From positions 42,501,652 to 42,565,651 of the forward strand of contig JASWHV010000012.1 of NCBI GenBank assembly GCA_030760725.1: a DNA stretch of 64,000 nucleotides, written 5' to 3'. The stretch comes from Neostapfia colusana (taxonomy: Eukaryota > Streptophyta > Magnoliopsida > Poales > Poaceae). Made by a program: the position numbers and the translations under genes. Each line of letters begins with the position of its first letter. Positions within the stretch are counted from its first letter, which is position 1. This document shows positions 59,340 through 64,000 of this stretch, piece after piece. The notes under the pieces are model-generated. The model saw nothing but the letters and a program-made list of their open reading frames with translations. It was not told the origin of the DNA and ran no database searches.

Positions 59340-59710
59340 GCAACTCTATATCAGGCTATCTGCAGTTATCTTACTCTAAAACACTACTTTAAAAATATAT
59401 TTTAATATTTTCTAATATACTCTAAAAAATTATCTGCTTTTCAGCACGGTACTTAACATTCTTTAAAATTCTACTCCATATCACTATCCTTCAATTTTTA
59501 ATATTTCTTCATCGTTTTTTCTTTCGTTTTCTTCTCTTCTTTTCCTTCTCTTTTCTTTCTTTTTTTACTCTCTTTTCCCTTCTATTTTCTTTCGTTTCAC
59601 TTTTTTCCTCTCTTTGTTTTTCTTTTCTTTTATTCCTTATTACCTTTTTTATTTGTTTTCCTCTTCTTTGTTTTTCTTTTGTTCTATGTTTTATTCCCAA
59701 ACGCTATTTT
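59340..59710. repeat. Polypyrimidine (TTTTCTT-type) tract in the SUVH promoter side
   Basis: AT-rich start followed by about 180 bp (59510-59690) of almost pure C/T on the plus strand. A similar tract occurs at 60140-60270. The CAGGCTA-like word at 59352 and near 59712 hints that the block is a transposon, but no TSD was found. Confidence 0.55.
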
Positions 59711-59714
59711 CAGG

Positions 59715-59985
59715 CTAATACGGGTCGATGGCCCAATCCGTGCCGATGGGCCATTTCATGCTGACGGGCTCATTTTGAGCCGTACCGGCCCGAGCACGGC
59801 CCGAAATTCTATTTCGTGTCGGGCCGCCCAACCTCACCAAACCCGGGCACGGCACGACCCGAATTTTTGTGCCGGACTGGCCCGGCCCGAAATGGTTTCG
59901 TGCCTGGGCCATGTCAGCCCGTCGTGTTTCAGTCCGTCAGGATTTGGCCCGGCCCAAATCCCACCTCTATGTAGGACGGGCTCAT
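59715..59985. repeat. Second GGCCCGGCACG-rich repeat (probable hAT-type MITE)
   Basis: Same word content as 55205-55645, ending GGCCCAAATCCCACCTCTATG; reverse complement CATAGAGGTGGGATTTGGGCC fits grass hAT MITE ends. The two copies stand on either side of the SUVH gene. Confidence 0.55.
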
Positions 59986-60079
59986 CCCGCACAGCTCCCT
60001 GCTCCCCCGTTGTGGACCAAACTGACGAGTGTGACACCACATCCGGAGTTCCGTACCCTTCCTAGTAGCTCTGTGCGAG

Positions 60080-61370
60080 CAGGCTAAATATCAAAAATAG
60101 CTTATTATTCACAGTAAACTCTAAAGATTCACTTTCAAGACTTTTTTTTTATTATTTTTCTCTATTTTCTTCTCTCTTATTTTTTTTCTCCTTCTGTTTT
60201 ATCTTTTACCCTTTTCCTTGTTTTTACTCTTTTCCCCTTCTCTCTTCTTTCCTTCCCTTCTTCCTTTTCCGTTGCTATAGCCCAATGGTCAATTTGGTGG
60301 CTGACTGTACCCGTCTCCATTTTGATAGTCTAACCGAGGCCACTACGAGCGAGATAACATGACTTTCTTCATATCATATAATTTTTATAGGCTGTCATAT
60401 TACTCTCCAATTACACATATTTTTAATGTTTTTATAATTATCTTACACTACCATTAAAATTTTCAGGTACAAATGAAATATTAAAATAATATGATATAAA
60501 ACATATATTAATTGATATAAAGTTCATATTTAGAGTATAACAAACGCAAGTAAAATATAATAATATAGAGTAGTATTTTCGTGGAGTGCTATAGATTGCT
60601 GAAAATATTACTTTCAGTACGGTCCCTGACATGCGGGGCGCCCCATGTCCCACACCGGGAAAACTGCTGCCACGACTGCCGCGGTGACTGCGAATACTGT
60701 GTTTTTTGCGTGGCCGGCTTGCGTGGGATGACGAGCTCACGTAATGCTTTTCGTACAAAATTCAAACCCCGTATTTTCCCTCTCTTCTTGGCAACGGAGA
60801 AACGGACGTCACGTACTCACGTGTTTCTGCCTAAATTGCTGGCTGACCAGTTGATTAATACGGGACTAACTAGTGGTTATTGAACTGGCTTGATAACATA
60901 GTTTACAAGCAGCAAATATATCAGCACGTGCCAAATCACCGGCCACGAGTTCCTACGTGCAAGTACTGGATTGTAACTTTAATATCTTCTTATGTCCTTC
61001 TTTAGCTTGGTCAAGGGTTTTGTGTCATTTAGTATTCTTGTAAGGACCTTTTGTGCATATATCACTGCTGTACCAATCCTTTCGGAGCTGAGCCGTACAG
61101 AAATTTCCAGACTCCCCGACCAGGCGACCACGACCAGGTTGGCAGGAGGGAGAAAGGCAGGCGACTAGCCGGAACGCGAAGGTGCACGCACGCCCACTCC
61201 CCCGCGCCCGCCACGTCGCTCGCGAGCTCTCGTCTCGTCTCTCTCTCTCCCCGCCCCGCCCCGACCCGAAGCCACCGGAACCCAGAAAGCTCGTAGCGGA
61301 AGGTTCCCAAACCCTCTCCGCGCCTTCCGCCTTCCACCTTCCTCCGGCCGTTTCCTCTCGTTCCCCGTGC
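60080..61370. other. Intergenic; 5' flank of the CFIm25 gene
   Basis: Includes a second polypyrimidine tract (60140-60270) and AT-rich DNA. The GC-rich end (about 61180-61370) is the promoter-proximal part of the gene at 61441. No other gene recognised. Confidence 0.45.
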
Positions 61371-61373
61371 GCC

Positions 61374-61382
61374 CTTATAAAC
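61374..61382 (+). promoter_or_regulatory. TATA box candidate of the CFIm25 gene
   Basis: CTTATAAAC about 60 bp before the ATG at 61441, in a GC-rich surround. The short distance implies a leader of only about 30 bases. Confidence 0.5.
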
Positions 61383-61440
61383 CCGGCCGATCGGGCGCCA
61401 CGTGGCTGGTGATCCACCGCAGGGAAGGGAGTCCGTTATT

Positions 61441-62732
61441 ATGGGGCTGGAGATGGAGGAGGCGGCCGCGGCGAGGGGCCAGGGGGTGGAGATATACCCG
61501 CTCAGCCGGTACTACTTCGGCGCCAAGGACGCCGCCGCCGTGCCCCGCGCCGTCGAGACGCCCGCCAACCGCGCCCTCCGCCTCAAGGCCAGGTGAGCTC
61601 CTTGCTCTCTCCTTCCTTGTGGCCTGCTCGTGACGGAGAGACGACTCACCGTCCCCTGTTGACCTGCTCTGCGACCGCAGCTTCGCGGCGCACGGGCTCC
61701 GGACCACCGTCCACGGCGTCCTCCTGGTACTTCCCGCCTCCGCTGTGTAAAACCTCTCGGAGCAGTAAACCGCACAGGCTTCGGTCGATCGTTGCAGCTC
61801 CCACGTACGTGGTCCGTTCACTGGCGACTGATTTCCGGCTGCCGGGCCGTGGCCGGTTTTGCAGGTGGAGCTGTTCGATCACCCGCACGTGCTGCTGCTC
61901 CAAGTCAGGAACTCCTCCTTCGTGCTGCCGGGCGGCCGCCTCAGGCCCGGCGAGGAAGGTGGGAACATCCTGCTGCCCGGAATTGTCCCCTGCAGCACTG
62001 TGGAACACTTGCAGAGTTTCAGGACAGCACAGATGATTTCCATTGTCGTACGATTTGTAGGCTGATAGGTTTCCTTTCCGTGTTGATTGTGTTCCAGATG
62101 TCCAAGGGCTCAAGCGCAAGCTTTCCAGCAAGCTGTCTGTTATCGGCGACGGTGGGGATGCCATCGAAGACGTGGACGACTGGCAGGTAAAAAACTTGGG
62201 ACAGGAGAATGACACCAGCGATAGCTCAGTGACACCGGCAACCCTTGATGCCGACCATAAGACGTTCCTGAATATTCTTCTTTTATCCCCACACTAGGTC
62301 GGGGAGTGCATCGGGATGTGGTGGAGATCTGAATTCGAGGCCGTTCCGTTTCCGTACATGCCTCCAAGCTTTTCCACTCCAAAGGTAATATCGTTTTCTC
62401 TCTTTTAGCATATGTACTGTCTATCAAACTGAATGAGTTGAGTGAATCTCCTTTGCCGATTGAAGGAATGCATCAAGTTGTTCCTGATTAGGCTGCCCGT
62501 GTCTCGGCAGTTTGTCGTGCCGAGGAACATGAAGCTCTTAGCCGTGCCTCTGTCGCAGATTCATGGCAACGCTCAGGTTCGTCAGTTGGTTTCTGCATCA
62601 TACGGCCTGATTTCCTGGGGTTCAAGCTCCTATTAACGTCTAATTGACCATCGTCTGCAGGTTTATGGTCCGATCATATCTGGGGTTCCAAACCTGCTGT
62701 CCAAATTCTCCTTCAACGTCATCAGTGACTGA
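61441..62732 (+). CDS. CFIM25: Pre-mRNA cleavage factor Im 25-kDa subunit (CFIm25, Nudix fold), 7 exons
   Basis: Exons 61441-61592, 61681-61726, 61865-61958, 62098-62186, 62298-62384, 62466-62576 and 62661-62732, all with GT-AG introns, join in frame to 216 residues, the usual plant length. The protein shows VEIYPLSRYYFGAKDA, AAHGLRTTVHGVLL, VELFDHPHVLLLQVRN, the degenerate Nudix box (LPGGRLRPGEEDVQGLKRKL), VGECIGMWWRSEFE, KECIKLFLIRLPV, QFVVPRNMKLLAVPL and the end GPIISGVPNLLSKFSFN. CFIm25 binds UGUA elements upstream of poly(A) sites and does not hydrolyse nucleotides because the Nudix catalytic residues are lost. It acts in the nucleus with the CFIm68-type subunit. The wording is closer to the plant paralogue with VELFKHPHVLLLQ than to the shorter one. 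Start at the first ATG after a TATA box. Confidence 0.93.
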
Positions 62733-63189
62733 CTCATGTGCATGTGCAAACTGCAAAGCAGATTACTATATAAGACTTAGGTAGAGTTTGGCTGGTCATA
62801 CAACAGTATGAAGTAGCTAGGGATCATATCTCATGGATCTTTGTTTTTTTCTTTTTTTCTCTACAACCTATACTGTATGAAAAGAGAGATCTTTGTAGTT
62901 TTGTGGTGTGTAACTTTTTAAGATTTAAATGCCTGGTGTATGGGACGTGTTGTATAGTGCTTCTTGTGACTTCTAAATTACTAGTCTTGTCTTTCAATAT
63001 AAATTTTCTGTGCGTAATACGAGCCACAACATGATGATATATGAACAATGCACAAGCTAGATTCAGATGATCCTTCAGACAGAATCTGTGACCGTCCTGT
63101 AACTGAACGAGTAATTTAGCGAAGAGTTTGTCGAATATACCCATTACGTGAGTGGTGAGGTGTAGAGGCAGGTGCATTTCGCTAATTCG
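62733..63189. other. 3' flank of the CFIm25 gene, no gene seen
   Basis: AT-rich 3' UTR and spacer between the convergent CFIm25 gene and the SUVH relic. Confidence 0.5.
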
Positions 63190-64000
63190 ATTTATTTATT
63201 TTATCTCGTAAAGTTTTTGTTCTCCGCTGCAAGCTTAAGCTTTCCTCCAGAGCCAGTACATATACCAACTCCCCCGAGCTAGATAGCTCATCTGGAAAAC
63301 CTCCGGAGGCTACAACACTTGTGGCAACAAGCTTATCATTGTCATCTTTGGTCATGTCAATGCCACCCTGGTATGGGCGGTGGAGTCCTACAATAATAGC
63401 AAGCTGAACTCTGTAAAGAAATCCGTTACCAGCTTTAACTCCAGAAAGTTTTCCCAGAATCTGAACAGGCTTGAAAAGTCCAGTAACTCCTTAATCGCTT
63501 TACCAGCAGCAAGGTCGATTCTCCTAACCTTCAACGAGGCGCTGATCCACAGCTTGGGCTATATATAGTCCTGCATATAACCTCAAACCTTCTGCACATC
63601 ATCTTGACCTTGCTCCTTACGTCTGCATTTCGGACTCCATATTTCCTTGACAGAGACATGAGATCTTAGATGCTCTTGGGCCACGGGGTGCACTTTGGCA
63701 GGAGGGTTCTCGCCTTCCTCCAATTCCTCATCTTCTACTGCTCCATCAATAGCACCATCGCATGGAGTATCCACAACTTCCAGGCCGCCTTGGTCAGCTG
63801 CAGAACAATCGTCATCAGCATCCATCTCCTCCGGCACGCCCAAACCACCATCATCAGCACGCCCAGAGTCCAACATCAAACGCACTTCAACAGCGAGCAG
63901 TGGCACGCCATCTCTCCGCCCTCCTCTGAGGCGGTGGGTGGTGCGCGGGCGGCGGCGGCGGCGGTTGCCTCTTCGTTCCAACATCGCCGCCCTCCCGCGC
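63190..64000 (-). pseudogene. SUVH paralogue relic (N-terminal region joined to partial SRA), runs off the right edge
   Basis: On the minus strand, frame 63984-63583 gives a basic N-terminus (ERRGNRRRRRPR), an acidic block and a piece matching the region before SRA. After it come sequences equivalent to the main gene's SRA: GVKAGNGFLYRVQLA, GLHRPYQGGIDMTKDDNDK and SGGFPDELSSSGELVY, near 63460-63240. Several frame changes and a stop separate them. The long middle of the N-terminus and everything after the SRA start are absent. It is similar to 57000-57380 in the intact gene 6 kb away on the same strand. Its start may lie outside the window. Confidence 0.8.

Noticed and set aside
1..64000. Endogenous pararetrovirus or other integrated virus
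   Set aside because: All reverse-transcriptase-type sequences are bounded by LTRs, TSDs and PBS sites or are LINE-like; no movement-protein or coat-protein motif was seen.

Overview
The window is nuclear DNA from a flowering plant, almost certainly a grass (Poaceae). Its genes have GT-AG introns and GC-rich 5' exons, and they belong to plant families (LOB-domain factor, HOTHEAD-like GMC oxidoreductase, SUVH methyltransferase, DUF4408/DUF761 protein). The intergenic DNA is dominated by nested LTR retrotransposons, hAT elements and Stowaway-type MITEs. The species cannot be named from the sequence alone.

Layout. 1 to about 835: end of a Copia element on the minus strand (gag remnant, primer-binding site, LTR). 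About 1.44-23.5 kb: one old LINE on the plus strand, split twice. A 4.0-kb solo LTR (3174-7198, TSD CCATG) sits in ORF1, and a complete 14.8-kb Gypsy element with 5.1-kb LTRs (8027-22865, TSD CTTAT) sits in ORF2. In both cases the LINE reading frame resumes when the insert plus one TSD is removed. 24.2-25.0 kb: intronless DUF4408/DUF761 gene (+). 26.6-27.8 kb: LOB-domain gene (-). 27.8-33.3 kb: no gene seen, one 133-bp MITE. 33.3-37.0 kb: six-exon HOTHEAD-like gene (+). 37.5-39.2 kb: two hAT elements with 8-bp TSDs. 40.0-40.3 kb: two very short Stowaway MITEs. 40.9-49.1 kb: a two-coding-exon gene of unknown function (-), whose intron carries a 4.76-kb Copia element and a decayed copy of its own exon edge. 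49.9-53.8 kb: a second Copia element whose reverse-transcriptase region is replaced by an inverted LTR fragment. 53.9-54.7 kb: a nested fold-back element. 55.9-59.1 kb: SUVH-type methyltransferase gene (-) with a broken post-SET tail. 61.4-62.7 kb: seven-exon CFIm25 gene (+). 63.2-64.0 kb: decayed SUVH paralogue (-) running off the right edge.

The six host genes show no shared pathway; they are ordinary euchromatic neighbours. No new enzyme system or defence locus was found. The points most worth checking are the order of nested insertions, the damaged SUVH C-terminus with a neighbouring SUVH relic, the Copia element with an inverted LTR in place of RT, the exon-edge duplication next to an intronic Copia insertion, and the two-palindrome fold-back element.
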